64,000 nt of DNA from the NCBI RefSeq assembly GCF_022376445.1, contig NW_025955044.1, positions 1 through 64,000 of the forward strand. The letters are read 5' to 3'. The position numbers and the translations under genes were made by a program. The notes below the pieces were generated by a model, which saw nothing but the letters and a program-made list of their open reading frames with translations, did not search any database and was not told where the DNA came from. The first letter of the stretch is position 1; each line of letters starts with the position of its first letter. Positions 44,652 through 55,635 of the stretch are shown here, piece by piece. Origin of the DNA: Fomitopsis serialis (taxonomy: Eukaryota; Basidiomycota; Agaricomycetes; Polyporales; Fomitopsidaceae).

Positions 44652-46125
44652 CACACCAGGCAGCGTCTTTGCCCTATAATCATAGAGTAACCGACGTGCC
44701 GAAACCACCAATGGTATAGGGCCAGCCGACGGCGGCCGACGCTTTATACACAACCCACACCCGTTGATTGGCCGACCGTCGGCTACAAAAGAAACCGAGC
44801 GGCTGTACGCAGCTTGTACTAGGGCGCGTCTACGTGCGCGGCGCCAGGCCCTTGCAAGAGGCGGGCATTTCATGCGCGGATTGCGCGGCGGATTGGCCAT
44901 GATGAAGACATCTACCCGGGTCGGCCGGGCTTTCTTTCGCAGCGAGCGCATTGCCTAAGTGACAAGTCGACTGGGAGAAAGCGAGCTGAGTGTCGCAAAC
45001 ACTGAATATATGTAGTGGTGTAGCCAGAACGTGTGTAGTAGTACTACGGGATAGTAATGTGGGCGGCGCCCACCTCAAATAACATCCCGCCCGTCTTCCT
45101 CGAACAGATCCTCCACGTACCGCTCTAAGTCCATCGCCTGCTGCTCCGTCGACGCCCAGACTGCCATGTACCATACTAAAGGAGCGCCCTGCGGCGCGCT
45201 CGACACCTTCGACGCCGTCACTAACAGGCCGGTGCGCTTCACGTACGCCTCGTAGTGCACCCTGAAAGATTCAGTAATGGAACCTAGAATGAAAGAAAAG
45301 GCAACGTACCACGGGTGAGGATTCATGTCCTCGACGATCCACCGTATGCTAGCCAATGCGTCGTGAGGCGCGAGCGAGCGGGGCATGGTAGGCGCATCCT
45401 CGCTGGGCCGGACGTAGGAAGGCGGCGCGAGTGCATCCAATGGGAGAGCCGCCGTCTCGTATGCGGGCGGCGGCGGGTATTGCGGGGGTGCGCGCCGCGC
45501 GGACCGCCGGATTGCGGGGTTTCGGCGGAGCTCAGCGCCCGCAGCCGGTGCGACTCCAAGCGCGGAGTGAGCGACGTCAGTGGCGGGAGTCCCTGGGGTG
45601 TCGGCGTGGCCGGCCGCAGGAGCTATCGAAGTGGCGGCGGCCAGAGCAAGCGGGGCGGTATCGTGCGAGACGGGGTGGAGCGATGGACGGATACGAGCGC
45701 CGCGTGGGGCGGGACGAGGGGAGGCGGGGGCTGAGCTCGAGGAGTCGGTCATGCGCGAGATGTTGCGTTGGGGACGTGGGAGAAGCGGCGGTCGCCCTGC
45801 AAGTTTAAGTGGTAGAATGAGGAGGCGCGCAGCCCCAGGGTACTCGCGATCACGTGTTTCCCGATCGACAGGTATGATGGATCCACGGGAAAATCAAGGG
45901 TTTCAAATTGCGCGCGGTTGCGGCGCATTGCACTGCGCGGCCGCGCGGTGCTCGCGGGGGAGTCGAACCCGCCATTCTTTGCGCGGGATCGCGCAAACTG
46001 GAATGCCATTGGTGGGGCAAACATCGGCCCACAGGCAGTAAAACGCCGGCGGGGCGGCGGATCGCTCGCGGGATGGCTGGGGCGCCAAATGGGCGCTCCC
46101 TCGCTGCGCTGTGGATCGCCCGGCC
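44652..46125 (-). mobile_element. 1,474-bp duplicated element, copy 2 (inverted)
   Basis: Inverted copy of 13,179-14,652: a base at position p in copy 1 lies at 59,304 minus p here. Only two differences were noticed. Left flank is the C-skewed repeat array, right flank is unrelated sequence starting TCTAGTAGGACTAG. Flanks differ from those of copy 1, so the 1,474-bp limits probably mark the true duplicated unit. The pair encloses 30 kb and could drive inversion by recombination. Confidence 0.8.
45075..45752 (-). CDS. Unknown protein of the duplicated element, copy 2
   Basis: Same two-exon gene as at 13,552-14,229. Exon 1 is 45,752-45,310, the intron 45,309-45,262, exon 2 45,261-45,075. The only coding difference noticed is alanine to threonine in the segment EDAPxMPRS (45,389). 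Conservation of start, splice sites and stop in both copies supports a real gene. Function unknown. Confidence 0.6.
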   Translation of the reverse strand: MTDSSSSAPASPRPAPRGARIRPSLHPVSHDTAPLALAAATSIAPAAGHADTPGTPATDVAHSALGVAPAAGAELRRNPAIRRSARRAPPQYPPPPAYETAALPLDALAPPSYVRPSEDAPTMPRSLAPHDALASIRWIVEDMNPHPWYVAFSFILGSITESFRVHYEAYVKRTGLLVTASKVSSAPQGAPLVWYMAVWASTEQQAMDLERYVEDLFEEDGRDVI

Positions 46126-47929
46126 TCTAGTAGGACTAGTCTCGATCCAGACGGTATAGCGGTACGGCTGACGCCGAGCGGACTTCGAAAACCCCATACC
46201 AGAGACACCGCTATACGGTACTGCTGTGGAAGCCGTGAGCGGCATACATGGTCGTGAGCAGCTCGCAGTGACGGAACGCATCTCATATGCGAGGGAGTGT
46301 TCGAAGCGCAGAAGACCAGAATGCAAACACACTCAAAGTCGGTACCGAAGGCCAACGTCCCTTCACTCAACCTCCTGGGCCCGCTGGTCGTATTCGTCAT
46401 GGACGGATGCTTGGCATGCTGAGCTTCAGGGCCAGTAAATGTCGTTATTTACTCAATGGAATTACTCACGTACCTACACAACGTAGACCTTCGTCGAAAC
46501 GTTTGTGCGGCTGTCCTCGACATTGAACTTGATGGAACTAAGGGATCATGCGGGATATCGCAGTGCCCAGAGGACGCCGAGGATACTATGTAATAGCAAG
46601 CGGTTCGGGTTTCTCAGAAACAAAGGATGCCACAGTCCAGTAGATCAGGCGACGGCGAGAGCATACAATGCGTACGCGCACAGAGTGCGCCTGTCTGATC
46701 GGACATGGGAGACAACGGGCTAACAGCGGACCTGCTCGCCTGAGTATAAATGAAAGATATGGCTCCATATGTGTAGAGTACGATGAGGTTGGCGGAGTAA
46801 CGTCCTCTCCTGCATGGAGATACGGCCAGCGCATCGTCCGCTCATGCGAGACCCCTACCCACGCAATCACCATCTGCGCGGAGGGAGGGCTAAGACGCGA
46901 TCTCGGAAGCACGACGTTGCCGTCTGTTCGACCGTCTATCGCACTACTTATCGAGAGGAGACACTCACACGCCCGATCGCAGAAGCGAAGTTCAATGCTG
47001 CTCGACAAGAGCCGCGGAATGGCGACCTAGAGCGAGAACGTCCTTCGCAAGCGATGGGTCCCCAGCGGTCGGCGAGCGTTGCTAATCGACGAACAGCGTG
47101 TTCCATCCAGTCGTCCTGCATATGGGTCGGACGATGGCTGTAGGTCGTGTACAAACGCGGCAAACAGGGAGCGACGCGTCCACTGCTCGGCTAGAAGAGA
47201 ATCTCGCCGGGCATGACGTACAAAGTGAGGCTTGTTGAGCGGAGGACCGTCAGCGGCCTCGCGAGACCCACGTCGCATACAAGCTGGGTATATGCGCAGA
47301 GTTGGGTAGCGCACAAGGTCCGCGCTGCAGCGTCGCGGTCAGTTCAGCCAGGTCAGAATGAAGAGATAAGTCGCCCGTTTGTGTTCGTGTTGGATGGTTA
47401 GGCCTGAGGCCAAAGAGACGAACGCCCAAGGAGCCCGATGTGACACTTGTGCTGCACCTGCCGAAGGCAGCGAACGCGCGTCCTCGATGAATCTAAAGAG
47501 ATCTATCCTGGGAGGCGTCCAGCCGCAGATATTAACGCAGCACAAGACATGCTGGAGTCACGGATTCCGCTTCGCGCGCGACGTGCGGCCTTCAGAAGCT
47601 CCAAGGATACAGCGCGGAAGCTCCCGACCGCACGCAGCTCCTACTGCGGGGCACCGGAGGCCACGGAGGTTATTCAGGCTGAGCGTATTCGTGGTTGTGA
47701 TCAGCGCAAGACGTGTAGACGTGACAATCAACAGTATAAGAGCAGATGGACTGATCAGTATCGATGACCCGGAAGTCGAATACGAGCCTCGACGAGACCG
47801 CGACGCTGCAGAGAAGCGGCGGCATCGCAATATCGCAGCACCAGCATGTGATCTGAGATGGGGGAGTGGTGGGGGCGAGAATCATTGATCAAGCACTCAC
47901 TATGAGCCCGAGGTACGTAGCAAACTCTT
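46126..47929. other. No gene seen
   Basis: No family was recognised on either strand. A local imperfect inverted repeat, GTATAGCGGT near 46,155 against ACCGCTATAC near 46,208, forms a hairpin just outside the element. Minus-strand frame 46,586-47,008 is open for 140 codons but featureless. Confidence 0.4.
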
Positions 47930-48480
47930 GAGATGCGCGGCGTTGATCTTCTTCAAGAGGTCTAGGAGAGTAATCAGCGCAGCACAGCCGCGAAAATAAG
48001 TGCCGCGTACATGTTCTGAAGTATGACGCCGGCCCAGAGGCAGCGAGGCGCATCGATGCCAGGAAGAGGGACAGTTGCAAAGCCACGCTCCAGCTTGACG
48101 AAACCCCCGGTTACTTGCAGCTGTTTGGCCTTCGCGAAGCACGAGCTGATGATCTCGCTGGGCATCTCTTTCCCTCAATCGAAGGTGGACTTCGTCGACT
48201 GCAAACACTGTCAGGATGCGGATGGTAAAACTGCACGACTGATTACCTTCTGCGCGCCGATCTTCTCGATCTTGAGGTAGGTGAGGGCGCTGGTCATCGT
48301 CTGCAGAGCCACAAAATCGCCAGCTCATACATGTTGTTGGCCCTAAACGGGCTGTAAGTGAAGGAACAAGCGCAGCCGGTCGATCTCAACATACATCGAC
48401 GATATAGTTCTAGAAGACAGCTAGTCTCCTGCGCACAGTCGTCGACAACCTCACGCAAGGCCGATCCCGGGCACCTCCGT
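47930..48480 (-). pseudogene. FAS1: Fatty-acid synthase beta subunit remnant
   Basis: Fragment of the malonyl/palmitoyl transferase region of fungal fatty-acid synthase beta. Minus-strand order: ALREVVDDCAQETSCLLEL, then in another frame AGDFVALQTMTSALTYLKIE with KIGAQK, then CFAKAKQLQVTGGFVKLERG, FATVPLPGIDAPRCLWAGV (family form PLPGIDVPFHSRYLWAGVMPF, so a short block is deleted) and KKINAAHLKSLL. Frames change at least three times and stops intervene. The piece spans about 180 of roughly 2,000 family residues. It directly precedes the 254-bp tandem array. Confidence 0.8.
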
Positions 48481-48553
48481 GGAGTGTGGTGAGAGATGAT
48501 GTCCTTGTCGACCTGCGGCGCACGTTCTTCTGTACTTAATCCGCAATCCAGGC

Positions 48554-49312
48554 GGCGATAGGCGTCCAACCCACGGTTGCTCGCACCCGGCGGACGTCAT
48601 CCAGGGAGGCAAGCCTCCTGGAATCGTTCCAATGCGTCAGCCCGCCGAGCAGAGCAGGCGGGCATCGTCATCTCGGGTATGCGGTCGCGAGGACGGCGGC
48701 GGAGGGCTGCGGAGGAGGGCTGCGGAGGGGCCTGGCGGCACTCTAGCGAGGCTCGGAGTATCGAGTGCCCACAGAGGGGGGAGGAGGAGGAGGGAAGTTG
48801 GGGGAGCGGCGATAGGCGTCCAACCCACGGTTGCTCGCACCCGGCGGACGTCATCCAGGGAGGCAAGCCTCCTGGAATCGTTCCAATGCGTCAGCCCGCC
48901 GAGCAGAGCAGGCGGGCATCGTCATCTCGGGTATGCGGTCGCGAGGACGGCGGCGGAGGGCTGCGGAGGAGGGCTGCGGAGGGGCCTGGCGGCACTCTAG
49001 CGAGGCTCGGAGTATCGAGTGCCCACAGAGGGGGGAGGAGGAGGAGGGAAGTTGGGGGAGCGGCGATAGGCGTCCAACCCACGGTTGCTCGCACCCGGCG
49101 GACGTCATCCAGGGAGGCAAGCCTCCTGGAATCGTTCCAATGCGTCAGCCCGCCGAGCAGAGCAGGCGGGCATCGTCATCTCGGGTATGCGGTCGCGAGG
49201 ACGGCGGCGGAGGGCTGCGGAGGAGGGCTGCGGAGGGGCCTGGCGGCACTCTAGCGAGGCTCGGAGTATCGAGTGCCCACAGAGGGGGGAGGAGGAGGGA
49301 AGTTGGGGGAAG
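48554..49312. repeat. Tandem array, three 254-bp units
   Basis: The sequence GATAGGCGTCCAACCCACGG recurs at 48,557, 48,811 and 49,065, a period of 254 bp. Units 1 and 2 look identical. Unit 3 diverges only at its end, where a GGAGGAGGA run is 3 bp shorter and GGGAAGTTGG is duplicated. The unit ends in a purine-rich GGGGGGAGGAGGAGGAGGG stretch and contains GGAGGGCTGCGGA twice. As 254 is not a multiple of three, the open frames in each unit are not a repeated protein. Near-perfect identity implies very recent amplification. Confidence 0.92.
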
Positions 49313-50995
49313 TTGGCGAGACGTCCCAGGTTCGATTTTGCCACGCGCCTCGGACTCGCCCGGGCCGCCATGCCCGACGCCCAATTCCAGTCAGATCCCG
49401 TCACCCAGCGTTCCCCTGGCCGTACTTACTCCGCGCTCAATATCAATGCTGACACTACTCCGCCCATCGGCGGCGCGCTACCCGGCCAGCCTGAACGAGA
49501 CCAGTTCTCGTCGAGCGAGGGTTCCCGCCGTCGTGTATGCTTCTCGCAGCTGGGTCGCGCTGTTGCGTATGCACGTCATCGTTGCTGTATCCGATTTCTG
49601 GACCGTCTTCGGCGCCGCGACGCTCGGGTTGAGTTAAGCTCGCCTTCCATCCAATGACCTCGTGAATATATATCGATCGCGGTTCGCTCACGGACGACCA
49701 ACAAGGCGTGGCGCGCTAGGATGCCGGTATGCAAGCCGGATTCGTCCTGACAGCGTGCGCCCCACCTGTGCACACCCAACTCAGAGATTCACTTCCAGGG
49801 ATCACCTCACCATGCCCTTCGTTACGGGTGCATGTTCGAGAGACGCTTGGGTCTCCACGCGAACGCAGTACGCTTGACTCAGACACGCCCTCCCGTCTCG
49901 ACCAAACCTCCGAGTTCCTCAGACACTTGGGACCTGCGTCGCTCAAATTCCCGGGATCTTGATGTCATGACCCATGCCTCATGCGTAGACTACGTGCACG
50001 TTCCGTGATGCCGGTGCAATGCGTACTGTCCGTATACTGCGCATCCTCCGTCAGCCTCAACGGAACTTGAGCCGGCGAGTGCGGAGCCTTGTCCACGACG
50101 CCTCGTCCCCAATTTCAACGACGTAGCACCCCACGCCAACCCCACGCCCAGGCATGTCGACCGCCCTCACCTCGCCGTGTCGAGTGGTCGCTCAGCCAAG
50201 ATCGTATCCACGTAGTGAGCTCGGCCCTCCGAGTCAGACTGTGCTCGGCGGACTCTTGGCTATGCGAGACGTCCTAGTACGCAGTCGCCAGTGGACCCAC
50301 CGCCCGCTGATACGACGAGATGCGTCCCGGGTTCCGGCCGTAGCCGCAAGTCTCGCTGTCCCGTCCTGCCTGTGCGGATGCGCTCGTCACCGTCGCTAGG
50401 ACCCCGTGGCCCCGATGTCACTCAAATCAGTACCTCGTCTGTCTGCCAGTGGAGCTACATTGACCTACTCGTCGGGAACCTCAAACCTGAGACGTGCGCA
50501 GCCTACATAGAAGTCGTCGAGGTGACTGGACCCAGTGAGAGCGAGAGCAGGAATAGAGATGTCGTCACGATATATCACGCGTGAGGCCTGAGGCCTGAGG
50601 CCTGAGGACTCAGTACTCAGTACTCAGTACTCAACGTTCAACCTGGGGACTTTCGAATCCGCTGCTAGTCACACCGCCAAATTTGGAACAGAATCTCTCT
50701 TCTTCCGACTCGACTTCAGCGTGGGTCGATTTCAGCGCCGGTCGACTCAAACGGTCTCTGCCACACTTCCAAGCCCCACGTCCCAGGAGCAGTACGCGCT
50801 GCTCACATACGGTACTTCGGCGACAGGCTGCATTGAGGAGACGAAGACTGAGCCTCAGGACTCGAGGGAGGGTGATCGCAATTGATACGGTGAGTGCCTC
50901 CCGTGGCGTTGTGTACTCTCAAGACCTCACTCTTTGGGACCTTGTTTGTCTCCCAGCGTGCATTGTCAACAATCAAATCAAATACGGAATTTGGC
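49313..50995. other. No confirmed gene
   Basis: A plus-strand frame after the tandem array begins MPDAQFQSDPVTQRSPGR near 49,370 and stays open about 95 codons, but nothing like it is known to me. The rest shows no family. A heptanucleotide array lies at 50,582-50,640. Confidence 0.3.
50582..50640. repeat. Two adjoining 7-bp microsatellites
   Basis: TGAGGCC is repeated 4.7 times (50,582-50,614) and is followed immediately by ACTCAGT repeated 3.7 times (50,615-50,640). Both have a period of 7, though the units differ. Confidence 0.9.
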
Positions 50996-52699
50996 ATGTC
51001 AACTGATCCGCGCGAGGATGATACTAGTAGGCGACGCACCTCTTTCTCTCCCGCATGCGAATCTTAGGAGTAATGCATGCATTGTTTCACAGGCAATGAA
51101 TACATGGTGCCGTGTCATGGTACATATCTTGTTGTGCAACTAGATCCGGTAGGAATGGTCGAACCGCTAAACGACCCGACTTTGGCGAAGACCGCGCAAG
51201 AGCTGCGGGTCCAGAAATACGTGGCACATCTGTCTGAGGTACTTGAACTTCCTCGTGCTGTCATCGTCTCTGCCCGCAGCCGCTGACCTTCGTAGATCGA
51301 TGAGCTGCCTATGCCGCACAAGCCGAATCACAAGTGTCGCATCGCACTCGTAGGCCAAGGCCTCTGCCAGGAAGACGGCGACACTGGCATCGACTCGGCC
51401 ATGTGTATCCCGATCTTCCCGGAGACCAAACACCCGCTTTCCCGGGAGCCTCTGCAGCCAACACCTTCATTCCCGTTCCAAAATTGTTATCAGTACACGT
51501 TTGCCGTTCCAGTAGTCCGCATTCCCACCCGCCTGTATGACCACACAGGCGCTGTTTCTCTCAGCACACATGACTTGGTCACTGACAGTATCTACGCCAG
51601 TCAAGACCATTATAGGAGGATGGCTCTTCGAGATGCCAATGCAAGTATCGTGCTACCACTACCGTCTGAACAGGACCTGGTGGCGCTCAGTGGCAAGTCT
51701 GCGACGAGCTCAGTTTCGCATGAGCTTATCAGGTAAGGTATGCCTGTATCATGGGAGGATAGTACTCCACGCCTAATCTGCCCCTTTTGTCGCCGCTGGC
51801 ACACGTAACGCCGAGCCAAACTGTCATGGTGCATTGAGTACAGATGTTACCGACAGGAGCGCTACCTTGGATGACACTCCGACCACACTCAGGAGTCCGG
51901 ATGTTCCAGCCCTTCAATCTGCGTCGCAGATACAGCCGGAAATCGCTGCGGTGAATGTACAGACAGGCGTGGCTCGTGACGGTCTTAATACCGTAGACAG
52001 TGTCCAAGCTTCTGGCGAGGTCACAGCAAGTGTGACAGGCTCTTCGCTGGACCCGGGACACGTCGACTCCCGACACTTCCCACCTCAGGGTCGCAAGCTT
52101 AGTGGCGAGCTATCCGGTAGCTCTGCGCCGCCGACTACCCAGTCAACAAGTAATTCGACACTTGACATCTTGCCGGACATTTTAATGGATGACCTCGGCG
52201 AAAGTCGGTTGACTATCCCGCTCGTGTCAGTCTCTCTGGATCTGTCGGAGGTGGTCAAAGTGAACTCTCGTGCTTTCTTGCGAGAGACGGAAGAAATTGT
52301 GCGGTCAGTTCGTTCTCTATCTCATCCATGGCCTCTCATTGGCTCACCATGTAATCGCAGACTTATCCAAGAGGCACAAAATCGACGTGCCCTGGCAAAT
52401 CTGGACCCCGGACTGCCTCTGAACGCCAGCACATCGCGGGTCGAGCCCGCAGTACGCGCGCCATCCGTTGATGTTATCCAAGAAACCGCACAACAAAGTT
52501 GTCAAGAAGCCCACGGCGGTACGTCCAGTGTTCTTCTAGACTATCGCGCACACTCAATGACTTGACAGGTCTCTTTGAGAACGTGAGATTCAGACTTAAA
52601 GGTCGGCGGGTCGGGCGGTCCCGCAGCCATTGTGTTGCATTTCTACGAGCCATCAAGGCAGCCGTCACCTCGTCGTTTGCCCTTATCACTTGCTGTTAG
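50996..52699 (+). CDS. Orphan six-exon gene, 455 residues
   Basis: Exons 50,996-51,026, 51,093-51,238, 51,296-51,732, 51,839-52,303, 52,361-52,518 and 52,569-52,699; phase is kept at all five junctions and all introns are GT-AG. The short first exon (MSTDPREDDTS) joins NEYMVPCHGTYLVVQLDPVG. The middle has VQKYVAHLSEIDELPMPHKP, CRIALVGQGLCQEDGDTG and YQYTFAVPVVRIPTRLYDHT; the second half is Ser/Thr-rich (TDVTDRSATLDDTPTTLRSP), then RLIQEAQNRRALANLDPG and a basic end RLKGRRVGRSRS. No domain was recognised. Intron 3 (106 nt) is the weakest: a shorter exon with CPFCRRWHT could be inserted there. It resembles the 25.9-kb gene in build, but no sequence relation is evident. Confidence 0.6.
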
Positions 52700-54202
52700 C
52701 TTTGTCGTTCGCTGAAATTAGTACTCGTCTGTCTGAACCGGCTGCTGTCAGTTGCGAATCGCTCTCGAATTGCTATCATCCATTGGGGACCTCGGGTTTG
52801 GACCCACACTCTGACCCTGTAGACATACATTCATGGTCTCGCCGTCAGCGAGTGAGCTAAGATGTCCTGATTGATATTGAACATCTCGCGCACGAGACAG
52901 TCAAGACAACATCGTCTCGTGTAAAACCGAAGCTAATAAGCGTCCGCAGCGATACGCGACGCCTCGACGACCTATGAGGGGAGGCTACAGCTTATTACGA
53001 GATCACTGAAAGGAGCAGAGGAAACTAAACCGCGGTGAGTTGTGTCGTATAGCATCTGGGCTGCACAACCGCCAGGAGGAACTGATTGGCAGTCACAGCG
53101 AATAGAACTCTTCGACTCCCTGTATCTTCCAGTGCTTCACGCGCCTGGCCACTTCCCCGGCCATCTCGGCGCCCTTGCTCGTGTCGCGCCCAACACGTTC
53201 GTCCTGCCGGCTGCGGGCTGCTGCCATGGTCTGCTCTGCTACTGTCCTGGAGACCGCCTCATTGGCCGGGGTAATGACCACGAGCTCGATGAGTCGCGTG
53301 GAAGACATTGACAATCGACAAGCTGAAGATCATGCGTGCTTTGGACAACGTCGTGGTTATCTTCGCGCATGAGAAGGAGAGACTGGACGACGAGATGCCC
53401 TGATTTCCGACGGCCCTTCACGATTGGGTTGTCGAAGAAGCGCAGAGGAAGAGGAGATAGCTAGTGTCAATGCGTCCGGTGTAGCACGCGAAACCCCTGG
53501 ATGATCTCCGATGCTGACCCATTGTGTACCATGACATTGACTGACTACGAGCAGCGCAACAGAAATGGTCAATACTCGTGACAAAGATGGCCTTTGACGC
53601 AGAACATCGGCACACTTGCGAGAGTATCGATATTTTACTTGATTTCGTTCTGCTTATGAACCGACACGGAGATGCTACTATACGTAAGTCCATTCTTGCT
53701 ACCTGTTCGTTCCACCCAGATACCCGCTGATAGCGAGTCTTCTGGAAGGAAGGTAGTTCATACTCGGATGCTCCGGGATGCTCATGGCATGCATGAGGTG
53801 TCTGTGATGCCTACGCAAGGTTTGCGCGTGGACTCTGCTGGAAAGCAACTCGTAAGAGCGCGCGGTACGTGTCCATACGACCCGCTTCTTCGTCGCTGCC
53901 TTGCACCATCTTCGCACTATGTGGGCCTCACTAGCTGCGTCTGCTCCCACCAGTGGATCGGCTCCTCAGGTTGCTGCCGCACATCCGCGAACGTGGCGTC
54001 AGCAGCTGCCAATGCGCCTGGTGCTCCCGTGCCATAGTATACGCTGGTATGCGTGGCCGTGGCACCGACTTGCGATCAAGCAGTGATTCCAAGATCTCGC
54101 GCCGTTCATCTGCAATCAGGTCCATCGCAGGCGCATATGAGGCGGTCTTGATCTCATATTTCTAGTACCAGTGGGTGCTATGCACTGCCACTGTTGGCGG
54201 GA
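52700..54202. other. No confirmed gene; possible exons
   Basis: Plus-strand pieces such as MAFDAEHRHTCESIDILLDF (53,586) ending at a GTAAGT near 53,682, and a 121-codon frame to 54,037, could be exons of a second gene, but no acceptor keeps phase. A minus-strand frame at 53,093-53,314 (MSMSSTRLIELVVITPANEA) is an alternative. Nothing is assigned. Confidence 0.3.
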
Positions 54203-54949
54203 TCATTGTTCCACCTCACGCCAGCAACGACGGTGAGTAGACGCACCTGTTGAGCGTCGGTTGTTGTAATAGTGCGGACCATGCATATCTACGGCACTAG
54301 GGAGTAGTGTCAGTAAGAATGAATCGAAGTCGACGGAGGATATACAAGGTTTAACAGATCCAGCGCAAGCCCTGTGCCGGCTGTAAGCGAGAGCAAGTCT
54401 TTGGGCGAACAAGATCATAGATCTGTGCGGGTTCGCTGAGGGAGGGCGTGTACGTATGGCGTTGAGTAGCGTGTGGCGCCACCGATTTGCGGGGCATAAA
54501 CGGAGCGGGGACGAACCAAATGGCAACATGGCTGAGATTTCGGCGTAAGAAAAGATATTGGGCGCATACAGCGACAAGACAACCACTGACCTATCACTGC
54601 GCAGGCATATAGAGATGCACTCAGCTCTATAATACGAGATTGACGTGTTATTCAGAGTGTGACGTCCAATGCGGGCGGTTCCGTATGCTGCTGAGGGCGA
54701 GAAGCCGGAGAAGACTGCGCAAGAAAGGATCTGGATTGTAGATGCCTTGAGGAGCGCGACGCCGCAGCGGCGGAGGGTGGCGACCTCCTGAGTCCTCGAT
54801 GGCCGCATACGGGGAGTTGAACTCGGCTGGCGAAGAGTGAGCCAGGAAGAATTGAGCCTGAATGTACGAAGTTCGTTATAAGCCGACATAATTTCGGTTC
54901 GGGGATGTGCTGTACGCGAGGGAAACATCACAGCGACTGAGAGCGGCAT
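54203..54949 (-). CDS. Unrecognised 248-codon minus-strand frame
   Basis: A continuous minus-strand frame starting MPLSVAVMFPSRTAHPRTEI, with no recognised motif, signal peptide or clear membrane segment. Sequence just upstream on the minus strand (54,960-54,995) is AT-richer than its surroundings. The region's GC content is moderate, so 248 codons without a stop is mildly unusual, but amino-acid composition (Arg, Ser, Leu) gives little support. It may be chance. Confidence 0.25.
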   Translation of the reverse strand: MPLSVAVMFPSRTAHPRTEIMSAYNELRTFRLNSSWLTLRQPSSTPRMRPSRTQEVATLRRCGVALLKASTIQILSCAVFSGFSPSAAYGTARIGRHTLNNTSISYYRAECISICLRSDRSVVVLSLYAPNIFSYAEISAMLPFGSSPLRLCPANRWRHTLLNAIRTRPPSANPHRSMILFAQRLALAYSRHRACAGSVKPCISSVDFDSFLLTLLPSAVDMHGPHYYNNRRSTGASTHRRCWREVEQ

Positions 54950-55635
54950 AATCCGTGGAAACAGTGAATATATGCGCGGGCGCGGACGGGCAATAAATCA
55001 GACAAACAGGACGTACGGCGTACCTATACTAACCAGCCGGATGCGCCGGAGATAAACATTCCCCCTTCCTCGCCGACGAAGAATCTCGCTATGTTAAGAT
55101 CTCGCGCGTAGGCTACTCATCTGTCCCTCACTGAGAATGGCCAGCCGCGCGCGACCTGTGCGGTGGCGGCGACCATGGGAGCCTGATAAGCCGCTAGCGA
55201 TGCGGAGGTGTGGTGTGCGGGCCCGCTGAGTTTTTGAACATCAATGCAAGTCCGGACGGAGAGAGCCATTTAGGCCGTTGCTATGCGCCTTCAAAGGCGG
55301 AGAGTGCGAGTCCGGGAGGAGGTCAAGGTGTTGAATGTTCGGGAGCAGTGGACAAGCATTAAAGTTGTCAGAAGGCACTCGCAGGCGTCGGCGGGCGATG
55401 CTTCTCCTTTTACGCCGATTTCTGCGTACGAAACACCGCGGCTGCGCTGAGAGCAGCGAGATGTCATGTAGCGCGACGGGTCGGTGGTCGTTACTCGCTG
55501 TCTCTGCTTGGTGTCTGCAGTGACGTCTCTGTGGCTGAAGCTCGGCTGTTGCCGACGTGTTCACCGCTACCCTGGCAGAGGGCATCCAGGACTGTAACAC
55601 AACGTCTTCCTTCACCTCTCTTCCGCACCGCAGCA
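54950..55635. other. Upstream region of the JmjC gene
   Basis: No gene was recognised. It probably holds the promoter and 5' UTR of the JmjC gene; in-frame sequence continues open upstream of the chosen ATG (55,636) but has no earlier ATG in that stretch. Confidence 0.4.

Noticed and set aside
43547..44690. Plus-strand frames of 318, 340 and 238 codons
   Set aside because: All three phases are open across the C-rich repeat array, which is expected from composition and not from coding.
44652..46125. Full-length TIR transposon with ends at 44,652 and 46,125
   Set aside because: The two ends (CACACCAGGCAGC and GGATCGCCCGGCC) are not inverted repeats of each other and no target duplication flanks either copy.
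48577..49657. Frames of 225, 268 and 190 codons
   Set aside because: They repeat because of the 254-bp tandem array; 254 is not a multiple of three and no protein feature is present.
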